Below, in pieces: positions 11,501-22,610 of a stretch of 64,000 bases of DNA (the stretch's first letter is position 1; the number at the start of each line of letters is the position of its first letter). Source of the DNA: Kalaharituber pfeilii. Its lineage: Eukaryota > Ascomycota > Pezizomycetes > Pezizales > Pezizaceae. Position numbers and translations under genes: made by a program. The stretch lies in contig WHUZ01000006.1 in assembly GCA_015179045.1 (NCBI GenBank), positions 1,674,001-1,738,000 on the forward strand, read 5' to 3'. Under the pieces are notes generated by a model. It saw only the letters and a program-made list of their open reading frames with translations, made no database searches and was not told the DNA's origin.

Positions 11501-12113
11501 TGTGAAATTCAAACCAAATCTTACCAGGGTACATTTCCACTGCAAGCAGGGGGTAGTTTCTCTAAGCACTTGGGCGTGAGTAAATAATAAATCTATCCGT
11601 AGATAACTTTTTGTTATGCAGACATTTACACCTTAAATGCAGAAATTATGAGCCAGTGAACAAGCTGTCAAGCTCACCACAAAAGACAACATGAGCTCTC
11701 AAGCCTCAAGCACCAAGAGAGAGCACTTGGTAGCAGTAAAGTACAAATGTATCTAAAAAGTGAAAGAGTAGAGGAGGCTGAACTCTCGGAGTGAAAATTT
11801 TTCGCTGGAGGATAAGAATGCGTTACTGGATATTACATATGCAAGCAGGAATAGGTGCAAATGATGCAAATGTGAATTTAAATATCCTCTATATGGTATA
11901 CCGGTAGTTATTATAAACTATGCTACTTCAGCAGTAGTGTACTCTAACTAACTACTTTTGTAATTTATTGTTTATTGTTTATTCAAGTGAGTTTTTTGTA
12001 AGAGGGGGGGGGGGGTACCCCACTTTCAAAAAATTGTTTCGAACGCCCTACCAAACAATAAAACAGGGGTACAGACCCCGGTTTTATTTCAAAGCCGGGG
12101 TATGAATTTCACA
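11501..12113. mobile_element. MITE-like element with TA flanks
   Basis: The left end TGTGAAATTCAAACC and the right end GGTATGAATTTCACA are inverted repeats (14 of 15 positions match), and each is flanked by TA (11499-11500 and 12114-12115). It is non-coding with a G run near the right end. TA flanks fit the Tc1/mariner/pogo superfamily. The similarity beyond 15 bp is weak, so this call is moderate. Confidence 0.5.
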
Positions 12114-12115
12114 TA

Positions 12116-12290
12116 CAGGTGAACCTGGCTATAATGAAGGCCAAGAATCTGACCCATTCTCTTCACTATAACCAGTTTTCACTATAGCGAGGGCACTTTC
12201 TTTACCTGTGTAGACAAAGAAGCTCACCCATCCCTTCAAATATAGCCAGGTTTTCACTAAAAAGAGGTTCGTTATAGCCAGGGTCACCGG
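12116..12290. mobile_element. 175-bp pogo-like MITE with TA target site
   Basis: Terminal inverted repeats CAGGTGAACCTGGCTATAAT (left) and, on the other strand, CCGGTGACCCTGGCTATAAC (right) are flanked by TA at 12114-12115 and 12291-12292. Internal copies of CTATAACCAG and ATATAGCCAGG repeat the terminal motif. Too short to encode a transposase. TIRs of this form are typical of pogo/Fot-type elements. Confidence 0.7.
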
Positions 12291-12292
12291 TA

Positions 12293-13086
12293 AATCCTTA
12301 ACGGAAGGCGCCCAATTACTGAACATAAGAAAAATCGAGTGTGCGGGGAAACACCAAATTGAATAGCATACGTGTTTGCACTTGCCATGTACAAAAAAAT
12401 CGGGGATTGCAGTACACGAGAGATCGGACCTAGCTAGCTATATATATAGGAAAATAAAGTTACTTATGCAAACACCACCGTACCATTTAAATCCCCAGAA
12501 AATGTAATGAATTGTCACCGAACGCAGAATTCTGCATTGCAACATACCGCGCAGTCACCAGATTAAAGCATGCATTCTTCAAGAATTGTGGCGTAACTGT
12601 GTTGAGCTACGGTATGGAACACCTAATCGAGGTACAATGTCTGGCTTATATTCAATTCCCTCCCAAAAATGACATGGTTCATTTGAGACTGTAGATTTCT
12701 GAAGATGATTATTACCTAATACCCCCACTTCTCAATTTTGCGGCTACACTTCATGTAGAGAACAGGTATTCTAACCAATTATTTGTGTACCATAATATCG
12801 CTTGGTGATGTATACAAGATCACGAAATTAGGAGTATTCCTGTTACTTGGTACAGTACTTAGCACAGCTGTAGGTGCTTAATTGAGGGAGCAACGCTGGT
12901 CATGCTCTCAGCGTACCCAGAGCGGAAAGAGATCTCGAGAATTTGAAGAGCTTCCAGCATCCAAATGGATATACTTAAATAGTAAGTAGGTTGATCATTC
13001 GTGCTCTCTACTAATATTGTGTATTGTGTGGGGGAAGAGGATCGGAGTGGGGTAAGGGTAAGCATATGCATATGGTTGGGGACTGA
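12293..13086. other. Upstream of the NWD-type NLR; nothing identified
   Basis: No exon, RNA gene or repeat that I can support. It may hold the promoter of the decayed NLR that follows; no motif was assigned. Confidence 0.3.
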
Positions 13087-15251
13087 ATGTACGGCACTAT
13101 TCCAAAAGGCGAATGGCGCATACATTTTATGCAGCGTTCCAATACTTTCCGAACAGCGAGTACGGCTTCGCACATTGAAAGCAGAACCTGGACACGGGAA
13201 CCAGCGAAAACCGTCTCCTGTCTGCATCCACATCGCATGTTCCCACGACGCTTCGTTAACAAGAGCCAAAATCCAAATTCCGCTGCAGAATACACCAGAC
13301 CAATGGAAAGCAAGCAAAATGCAAAAGAATCCCCCACAGCATCAGCGGAACTGAGTGAACAGCAAAGCTCTCTTGGTGTCTGGAGATATCAATTGCGGAC
13401 CCCCTCACCAGTTCCAGTTATGGAGGATCGCAATACTTCTAAGGCGAAACCCCGCAAGCGAGACAGATTGCTCGGTGTGTTTAGATTCAAGTCAACGTCG
13501 GAAAATAATTCCCTCAACCCGAAGCCGAACCCGGACATCACAATGGTAGCGGAAAAATCAGAGCAGTGTGGGGATAAACTAGCTGGTACCTGTGAAAATG
13601 ACACAGATCAACCCATCACACAAGATGATAGTCAAGGAAATAACCCTCGTACAAAAGCTGGAAAGCAGAAGCAGGGTACATTGGGCAAAAATTGTGGAGT
13701 ATCAAAGGACTTATGGGTGAAAGCATTTGAAAGAGTTCCAATGAAACAAAAGAGTGTCTTGGAGAAAGCAGGAATAGATGCAAAAACCATTTCTGGGAAA
13801 AGGGAATTTTTGGAAGAGCTTCTGAAGGCTGCCAGGGAGGCCCAGGCAAGATGTGAAGAAAAACGTTGGAAACTGAAACTGGGGAAAAGGGAGATTGATG
13901 TCCGAGACAAGGCAGAAGCAATAACAGGGTGGATTGAAAAGTTCAAGCATATAGGAGATGTAGCAATACAATTTGACCCTGTGCATGCTGCGTTGCCATG
14001 GGCGGGAATACGACTTATTTTAACGGTTTGATTCCTACATTCCTCATCTATTAACTGGCATACCCACATACCACACCCCCCCCCCCCCCCCCCAACCCAC
14101 CCACACACACCCACACACACATATATATATATTCCTGCATATTCAACCACCCCTTTACCCACTCCGCCTATGCTCAACACCCTCTATATACCTTATCTTG
14201 CTTACCTACAACCTTCGACTAATGCGTACTGGCCTACTACAGATTTTAATCAGTGGAGAGCAGAATATGGCAGCTGCTATTGTTGGAATGGAGCGAGTAA
14301 CTATGCTAGTGAGCCGTTGTGCAGTATATGAACAATTGTACCTCACTTCGGAGGTGATGTCAACAGCAGAAACAGCTACCGAAAACCTCTCTAGAGCATT
14401 GCTAGACTTATATTGGTCTTCCTGAGCCTCTTACTGGACCTTTTCACAAACAGTTTTGGTAGGGAAACCTGCCAGTGCACCTGTCATCCACACATGACAC
14501 AGCAGGTCATACAGACGCTAATGGCTAGCTAATGGCTAACTTCTGGAACTAGGGAAACGTACTCTAGAAGACTTGAAAAATCCGGGACAGGTGTTGGAGA
14601 AAATGAGCTTGCTTGATAAGCCAGAATCGGTAGTGGATATAGCAACCGATACGGTGGAGAAATGCTGTAAGAAATAAACGCGTTCAAGCATCGGCACTGC
14701 GAGCTGCTAACAGAAGTAGATCGCGGGAATGCAAGAATTATCAATCAAAGTTTGGCATACCTCCTTCATCATATAACTAGCTATTGCTAAGTGACGTATA
14801 GAGGAGTTTAATGCTCTGAAAGACCTTTTGAAGAGCTTTCAGCCGATTATTGGAAATATTGATTTCACGACAACTGCAATGTACAAGAGTATTGAGGGTA
14901 AGCTTCACCACATTACCCAACCCTTGATTTGTGAGTGATGTTTGAAGTCAGAGCCTAACTTGCTGATTTAGAAAATAAAAGAAAACAAATACTCCGATGG
15001 TTCTCAGAGGTCCCATACCAAAGCCATCATGACCTTGCACAGGAGGGGCGTGTTGATGGGACTGGAAAATGGCTATTTAGTAGAGCAGAGTTTCGTGATT
15101 GGTGGCAAGCAGAGAAATTCAGGGATATTATGGTTTCATGGGATTCGTAAGGCTATCTGCATCTTGCTCCTATAATCCCTTTGCAGAGTAGCTGATATTC
15201 CGTTTTCCAGCTGGTGCGGGCAAAACAAAGCTCATGTAAGTATCAACTTCC

Positions 15252-15304
15252 TTTTTTTTTCTGGCCATGTAACCCCGCATACAGGCTATCGGCCTATGGC
15301 AGGG
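15252..15304 (-). mobile_element. Family A variant mini-retroposon in an NLR intron
   Basis: On the minus strand: CCCTGCCATAGGCCGATAGC, CTGTATGCGGGGTTACATGG, CCAG, then a run of A. This subfamily, shared with 50308-50375, replaces the usual loop with a sequence that extends the stem. It lies wholly inside the intron after the Walker A exon, so it need not have harmed the gene. No target-site duplication seen. Confidence 0.6.
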
Positions 15305-15660
15305 ATTCCTTGATATGCAACAAAAATTATAAGTATAGTTAGAAGGCATTTACTGAGTTTTTTTTTTTTTTGTCAGGTCAGAGGCCATCGATTACCTTCA
15401 AGGAAAGACCGATAAGGTTGCCTTTTTCTATTGCAAGCGAGATGAACAAGACCGCCATGATAGAGATAAAATTATACTTTCTCTCATTAAACAGCTTGCA
15501 TGCCCTAAGAGTGGGACCATTTGCAAACCAGCAATCGAGGCCTATGAAAAGCAAGAGCAAGATCCTTCTGCACGCAAGCACCTGCCTACTACAATGAGCA
15601 TTGAACTCATTATAAATCTACTCACGTGCTATCAACATCCAGTCATCATGCTAGATGCAC

Positions 15661-15718
15661 GCCCTGCCATGGCGAACAGCTGCACGCGGGGTCACGTGAC
15701 AAAAAAAAAAAAAAAAAA
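15661..15718 (+). mobile_element. Family A mini-retroposon inside NLR Walker B
   Basis: GCCCTGCCATGGCGAACAGC, TGCACGCGGGGTCACGTGAC and 18 A, bounded by ATGCTAGATGCAC at 15648-15660 and 15719-15731, a perfect 13-bp duplication. The duplicated bases encode the MLDA part of Walker B. The insertion changes the reading frame. Confidence 0.9.
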
Positions 15719-17109
15719 ATGCTAGATGCACTAGATGAGTGCCCCGAGGATGTGCGCTGCTTCCTCCTAAAGGTCATCATTTCTATTCTGAATTCAAACC
15801 ATTCAGTGAAGATACTTGTGTCCAGCCGTCTCACCCTGAACATTCAGGATTCTTTCAAGGGAGTGCCCTATGTCTGCATCGAAGCGCGAGATAATGCAGA
15901 GGATATCAAACATTTTGTGGAAACAGAGCTTAAAAGAAGGATTGAATCAAAAGAACTCCTGCGGTGCCAGGTCTCAGCAATCCTACCAGACCAGATTCAG
16001 CAGGTCTTATTAAAGGATGCCCATGGAATGTAAGTTATTCCTCAAACTCCTACCGTATACTGTGAAGTGTGATATTGCGTTTCATGCCTCTTGAAGATGG
16101 TCTTACTTGAATAGGTTTCTCTGGGTCGAATACCAGTTGCGTGACCTATGCAAGTATAGACTTGAGAGGGATATCCGTAGTCGGTTGGGCAAGCTTCCGA
16201 AGGGATTAACTGGTGTGTATGATGAGATTATGGCTACAATAAAGTCTCAGGAAGGAAGTGGCTCTGTCTTGGGAGAGCAGGCACTGAAGTGGATGTTAGT
16301 TTCATGCAGAGCTCTGACACCTCAAGAGATCGTTGCTGCTGCTATGCTCAACTTAAGCATCCCTCTAAGTACAGATAAAAGCGAGCCAGAGTCACCAGTT
16401 GAAGTGGAGGTAGTGCTATCCTTTTGTGGAGGACTGCTAATATGGGATCGGGGATTGAATGTTATTCGCTTTGCGCACCTGTCAGTCAATGAATACCTAG
16501 AAACAAAAAGTCATGGGTGGGGTGTAATCGAAGCACAGCTTCATGTGGCAGAAGCTTGTTTGTGGACCCTTCAGGATCCCCGCAACCTGGAGTTGACAGA
16601 TGAGGAAATTGAGCACTCCAGCCCTCTATATCCATATTCCGCTTGGTTCTGGCTCCGACATTGCAGGTCATATCAGGACTTAATACTATCACGTAGTAAG
16701 CCAGCAACTGCAATGCAGCATCCACTAATGATCCCTTCACTGAATAGCTTTTTGAGTTCTTTTCATGAGGCAACAGCAAACTATAAGAGATGGGTAGACT
16801 GGCTCAGCTCGCATGATTCTGGGTATGGGATCTGGCGCACAGTAGATTCGGCACCTCTGCGGCCCGCTTTTGCGGCGGCATTAGGAGGCCTGGGGCAGTT
16901 AGTTAGCTGGCTATGGCAGTCTGATCATGCTGATATGAAAGTTGAAGACTCAAAAGGGCATTCATTGCTACACGTTGCCATTACAAACCAAAGGGTTGTG
17001 GAACCTGCCATGCAATATGGGGGTGATGTGAACTATGTAAGCGGACAATATAAAACAGATCTGACTGGTTTTGCAACACCAGGCAGCTTGGACATGATTA
17101 CCCTATTGC

Positions 17110-18027
17110 TGCAGCAAGTGGCTGATATCAATGTTGTGGATGAATTTTATGGGAATACTCTGACTGCTGCTGCGTTGATAGGTAACTTGGAGGTGGTTTC
17201 CGTACTGCTGGAAGGAGGGGCTGACATCAATCTTGTGGGCGGTTATTATGGGACTGCTCTGGCTGCTGCTGCATACCGAGGCAGCTTGGAGGTGGTTACT
17301 CTATTGCTGGAGCTAGGGGCTGACATCAATCTTGTGGGTGGTCAATATGGGACTGCTGTAACCACTGCTGCTGTGGCAGGCAACTTGGAGATGGTTTCCC
17401 TACTGCTGGAGCAAGGAGCTGATATCAATCTTGCGGGCAGTGATTATGGGACTGCTCTGACTGCTGCTGCATGTAGAGGCAGGTTGGAGGTGGTTGCACT
17501 GCTGCTGGAACGAGGGGCCGATATCAATTTTGTGTGCAGTAATTCTCTGACTGCCCTGACTACTGCTGCCAGGGCAGACCGCATGGAAGTGGCTTCCCTA
17601 CTGCTAGATCGAGGGGCTGATATCCATCTTGTAGGTGGTCACTATGGGACTGCTCTGACTGCTGCTGCATGGATAGGCAACTTGGAGATGGTTTCCCTGC
17701 TGCTGGAGCGAAGAGCTGATATCAATCTTGTGGGTGGCATGTATGGGACTGCTCTGACTGCTGCTGCATGGATGGGCAACTTGGGTAGTTTCCCTACTGC
17801 TGGAACGAGGGGCTGACATCAATCTTGTGGGTGGTGATTATGGGACTGCTCTGACTGCTGCCGCATATAGAGGCAGCTTGGAGGTGGTTGCACTATTGCT
17901 CAACCAAGGTGCTGATATCAACCTTATGGGTGGTGATTATGGGACCGCACTTGCTGCTGCTAAACAAAGGGGTAACACAGCTGTGGTCTCACTTCTGCTC
18001 GAGCGAGGAGCCATTGAGACGGAGATG
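17110..18027 (+). repeat. Array of near-identical 99-bp ankyrin codon units
   Basis: Units of 33 codons follow the pattern GADINLVGG-YGTALTAAA-GNLE-V-LLLE. Many neighbouring units differ only at a few codons, mostly the residue before YGT and the helix positions around the glycine. Such high internal similarity indicates recent duplication or gene conversion. The frame changes near 17783 and resumes at about 17820 to end at 18030. Confidence 0.75.
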
Positions 18028-18030
18028 TGA

Positions 18031-19985
18031 AAACACATTCGGGGTTATAGTTGTGTAACAGACGCAGGGTTATCGCAATTGAGGTCGTTGGGTGCTTGAT
18101 TGTTGTGCATTTACTTTATTTTAGCCGCCGTGACACGGTGGTCCATTTGTTCTAGCTTTTTCATGAAGGAGTGACTTTTAAATCAAAATTCAAAGAAACT
18201 TAAATTGTCCATCTCGTTTATTTTAGTCTGGTTGTGGGAACGAGAACAAAGTCTAGTTGCACCAAGTACATTCCCGGTTTTCTTCCGGCAGGCAAGGAGG
18301 ACGAATTGGAGATATGACGGCGCGCGCCCCTTGGATTTTTGGACTTTATGCGTATTGCTCTTTTTAGTTTTTGGCTGCGTTTATATCATCTATTGTATGA
18401 CTCCTCGTATCCATCTACAGTACTGATATCAACAACACCGATGATATAGCTGATAAGTATGGAACAGGCCTTTGAGTGCAAGATATTCTGTCTCTACAGT
18501 AGCCAGATGGAAAAGTATCCGGAGAAGCTGACTATCGTCCCCGTTACGTAGTATGCAGGACTCTATGGCTAATAAACTAATGCCTCCGCCGCAATTACAT
18601 GAAGCAAGAGACTGGGCACGAGATCAAGTACTAGTTTTTCAACTCTCCGCACAGGTTTACATATGCATATGCGATACAGCCATAAAAGCGCATAAGCCCG
18701 AGACACACGGAACAATAAAAGCAAGTATTGAAGACAGACCTGGCAGGGGACTACGATTTCCGGAATATGTCTATCGCAATTGCAGCCGAACTTTCAATTC
18801 CCACCCTGAAATATGGATCACTTTTTTGGCTATTTAAACGACGCATATCCATGTATGTTTGTTCGATTCCCATTATGATAGTCTAGTCGAGAGCCAATAC
18901 TCCGTACCGGGTAACCATCCGTGGCACCACCGAGTTTCCAGTTTTTATCAATCAACAAACTCACAGAATATATCTGACACATGCGATGAACTAACTATGG
19001 ACTATATTAACTGCGCCGAACCCAAATATGAAACGAAAAAAAAACTGAAAGTTCTATACCCCTGCGGTATAACTACCCCTCCAGTTCTCTGCACCACTCC
19101 ACCCACTCGTGCAAATGGCACCACCAATGCTGTATTGCAATATGAAGTTAGTAAAAAGCCCAGGGTCTCCAACATAGCACTGTACATTCCCTTCGTATAT
19201 GCAGGATGAATTCCAGTACTTTTTGTACCAGCTTGGTTGGTCCAACTTCTTCAACCCCCCATTCAAACCAGCCCCAACTGGCTCTGAATTGAACTTTATA
19301 TCTGCCGGAGATTGTACGGAGGTTGCCTCTCCTCTCCCAGACGTCTCTAGCAGTTCCACTGCTACGGAATTCATTTCTACGGGTGCGAGAGTACAGTATT
19401 AGGATGCGCGATAATAGAAAAAAACAGCGAAAAAAAAAAAAAGTCCCCCATTCCTGATTCCTTCTTTTGATCACGGTTATATAGTCACGTTCTCATGTAT
19501 ATAATAAACCTACTCGCCTTGCGACTCTTTATCCAATAGACCCAACGATATCTCTCCCGTATACCTTTGTGCATAGACCCATCTCGATAACACAAACCTC
19601 GCTTCAGAATCCTTACTTTTATGAACGTAACTCCGCCACGTTCTGTTCACTACCACCCAACCAACCACGAGAGAAACCGGAGTAGAACGAGGTTGCCGGA
19701 GTTCGGGAAAAGAGTCGTCAGTTGTAAAGCCAAGGTAAGCTAACCATACACCAATCGCACTGGGATTGAAATCGAGCGGCGAGAGACAAAAGAATGACTT
19801 GGGAGATGTGTATGGATTGGTAGCGGAGAGAGGTGGGGCGAGAGTGTTGAGTGCAGAAGTGCTGGAGTAGTTGAGAGTCGACAGAGATACAACTCAGGGC
19901 AGTGGCGCGCTTACCTTGTACAAACGCAAGAGAGGCAAGGTGCACCCAGTGAATAAGCCCCATATGGGCGGGCTCAAGCCGAGTG
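18031..19985. other. No confident gene
   Basis: About 18440-18540 is the second copy of the dispersed repeat seen at 7769-7870. Open frames at 18859-19209 and 19199-19402 overlap end to start and are rich in proline and serine. I recognise no family and see no convincing intron joining them. Confidence 0.3.
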
Positions 19986-20058
19986 TTTTTTTTTTTTAAT
20001 ATATTTATATTTCTAATACATTATGTAACCCCGCTTGCTGCTGTTCATCATCGTAGGG
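19986..20058 (-). mobile_element. Family A mini-retroposon, older copy
   Basis: On the minus strand: ACCCTACGATGATGAACAGC, AGCAAGCGGGGTTACATAAT, an AT-rich spacer, then A residues. The 5' boundary is the same as in other copies. No target-site duplication is clear. The sequence from 20059 to 20620 is CT-rich with no supported gene. Confidence 0.6.
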
Positions 20059-20639
20059 TCCCTGGACCGAAGTCCCTATGGCCCGGATACTGGCACCTGT
20101 GCAACCTCCAACACCGATTCCTGTTCAGCTATCCCTCCTTCTCCTTCCTCATCCATGTCCATCCTGTCCTCGCGACCCTTCCCCTTTCCCTTTCTCGCCC
20201 TCCATTCCATTCATACAATTCCGAATGCAGCCATCTCCCCGACAACCTTGACCATCCAATTCTACCTCTCCTTTTAGGAGGATGACTACCGAGTTCGCCT
20301 TCGTCCCTTTCCTCCTCTCCTTCTTGAAGAACTATCGGGCTGCAACTACACTCCCCATCCACGGGTTTGCCTTCTCCATCCATTCTTCCCTAACCTTTCC
20401 CAGCTTTTTTGTTGTTGCAATTCCATGTACCACATTTGCGCGACTGGACTGAAGCAGGTTCAACTATAGCTGGCCGGTCTGTTGCGAGTTGGCTTCTCAC
20501 TAGGAAGTTGTTCGTTGGTTCCAGGTGCAGGTGGCGGATGGTGCCTTTTTCCTAGCATTCTCCAAAATTGAGCAAGCCAGGAGGGGAGGAGCACTGGAAA
20601 GACAAGTTAGTTAGCAAGGAGTCAGGAGGAGCGTCGAAA

Positions 20640-22610
20640 TACTGACAATGGATAACTCCCCAAGTTCTCGTCTACACTCAGGGGGTCGCGGCTCGCGGCT
20701 TGCGACAGAACGGGTGGAAAAACGCAAGAGGGGAACAGTCTGACTGATATTGAGCTAGATGTTCTCACGGAAGTGCTATACAACCGAGAGGTTGCCATTG
20801 CATTCGATTTCACCGAGAATGGCAGGTAATACTAAGCTCCCGTGTTCCCGCGCCCGGCTCGGTACGAAACTAGACTTCAGACAGCGGCAGAGAGCGGTAC
20901 GATTCCGGGAAACTTGAGTGCAGGGGGCTCTTAAAAGCGTTGAAAAGCCTTTGATTCTACCTATACGGCGTCAGGTTCCTCGTCGAAATCGATGTAAACA
21001 GACCCTCGCATACCAACTCAATCAACTTACGCTAGATCTGCCAGCATCAGTAGTAAATAGATGGCTTGCGTGGATCAGATTGTTCGCCTTCGACATCATG
21101 CACGTTGCGGGTAAGAAACATGGGGTGTCCGGATGCGCTATCCAGACGACGGAAAAGACATGGCTCAGATTCAGAAGAAAGCGATTCGGAGTACCTAGCG
21201 GACACCATGGATGCACATTTGTCAGCGCTCGCATGGAACGCGGAGGCCGATAAGGCATTCCTGACGAGCCCTGTAGAACCACACGTTACCTTATCATCAT
21301 GGAGACCTCGCGAGTTGACTGACAAGCAGGTTCGCTTCTTCCGGCGGTTCGCACTCAAATTCCTGGTCGCTGAGGGTACCGGTAAGCTTTTCTGCCGCTA
21401 ACATGTCAATATCCGCCCAAAAACGGGCCGTCGGGAGAGAAGATGAGAAGCTCCAGATCATCCGCCTACTGCATGATGAGAGTGGGTATCGCGGAATAAA
21501 AGGCACGTATGACAAAGTCACTGCCGAGATTCCGGTGGAAGGGTATGAATAGGCGCGTTGAGCAGTACGTGTGGACCTTGCGAGCCATGTCAAAGACGAG
21601 CACTAGCGGAGGAACTTCACCCCACGCTTTACAGTGCCATAGGCGGAAGGTAGGGCCTTGATATCGTCCACAAGCGGAATGATGAATCGGGTATGCGAGG
21701 TGACATCTCCGGGTGGGGTGAGGCCAAACTGCTGAGGAATGCGAACTCGAGGGCTGTGTCAAACTTCGTCTATGAGTAGGTCTCACGATATCGAGTCCTC
21801 GGTCGAATTGTCCGCGATAAGGGACCAGAAAACCAGGCTCTCATGCAGAATAGATGTCGCGGTATGGGGTCCAAAATGTCCAAAATCGTCATGTATCATC
21901 CACAGTCAAATTGGTTCGTCGAGCGCACACATCAGCAGATCGTCGATCGTCGATGCTCCCGCGAAGCTTGGAAAGAGTGGATAAGGTGCCTTCCTGCAAT
22001 TCACTGGGCGGAGCGAATCATCACTCCCGTGTCAACAGGGTACCCGACTTATAAGCTCGTGTTTTGTCAAGATACTGTGCTACCCCTCGAGATCACTGCA
22101 ACGTCGTGGGCAATAGTGGATTAGCAGTGGGTACAATCGAGAGGTCAACGTTCGGCAATGCAAGCCCGTCAACTCGTGTCGCACGAAGAGGACTCGGGAG
22201 CGGCTGCAGACAATTTGAAAAAGAGCCGACTCGATACTTCGATGCCAAACGCAGTGAGCGACCCGAAGAACTGAAAGAGGGAGATCTGGTCCTAGTGTAA
22301 AATAATCGGCTCGACAAACAGTGGTCGGAGATGCTGGACAACCGGTGGATGGATCCTTATCATCAGATACGTCAAGCGGGAATGCGTGATCTCCGGAGAT
22401 TGGATCAAGAAGTTCAATCCACGCAGGTGGGTCGACCGCACCGATGTTGGAGAGGATGGCGAAGGCAATGGCAGCGCAACAGGATTGGCAGGCCCATCAG
22501 CGGGAACTTCAGTTGAGGACAATCTAGGCGTATTATCTGAACGGGTAGACAATTTGTCACGGGCAGTAGACATGACGCTAAAACTGTCCACCTTCAGTTG
22601 AGGACATTGC
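20640..22610 (+). pseudogene. Ty3/gypsy retrotransposon pol relic, RT core missing
   Basis: Protein fragments occur in pol order. VLYNREVAIAFDFTENG near 20765 is the region before RT. Then comes the RNase H end and connection (VVNRWLAWIRLF, VAGKKHG, DALSRRRKR, 21040-21150), the integrase zinc-binding-like part (LLHDESGYRGIKGTYD, 21465-21525), the integrase core (DISGWGEAK, GPENQALM, YHPQSN-FVERTHQQIVD, 21690-21950) and a C-terminal part (RLDKQWSEMLDNRWM, 22305-22350). Frames change repeatedly and stops are frequent. The fingers, palm and YxDD of RT are absent between about 20850 and 20980, pointing to an internal deletion. Non-functional. No LTR pair was identified. Confidence 0.8.

Larger units (their letters stand above)
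13087..18030 (+). pseudogene. NWD-type NACHT-ankyrin NLR gene, multiply disrupted
   Basis: The first exon (to 14025) ends in a clear NWD NACHT-NTPase N-terminal domain, with KFKHIGDVAIQFDPVHAALP and AGIRLIL. A 217-bp intron (14026-14242) follows, then an exon with ERVTMLVSRCAVYEQLYLTS. Further exons carry RWFSEVPYQSHHD, Walker A (GAGKTKLM, 25-nt exon 15211-15235), Walker B (LDALDECPED), the winged-helix-like region (from about 16117) and about ten ankyrin units. Lesions: stops and frame changes at 14420-14830; one extra T near 15118 before Walker A; a family A retroposon after the LDA codons (71 bp shift between duplications, not a multiple of three); and a 2-bp loss near 17783 splitting the ankyrin frame. 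The true start is uncertain (13087, 13303 or 13420). In the family, NACHT proteins are STAND signalling ATPases linked to incompatibility and defence; this copy should be inactive. Confidence 0.8.

Noticed and set aside
13632..14180. 182-codon minus-strand frame
   Set aside because: Antisense to the NWD domain exon and its intron, including the poly-C run; no independent signal.
15661..15731. The insertion in Walker B as an in-frame protein extension
   Set aside because: The 71-bp offset between the duplicated target copies is not a multiple of three, so the downstream frame is lost.
18859..19402. Two adjacent frames as a secreted or proline-rich protein gene
   Set aside because: No recognisable domain, no convincing splice junction joining them, and composition close to the surrounding non-coding DNA.
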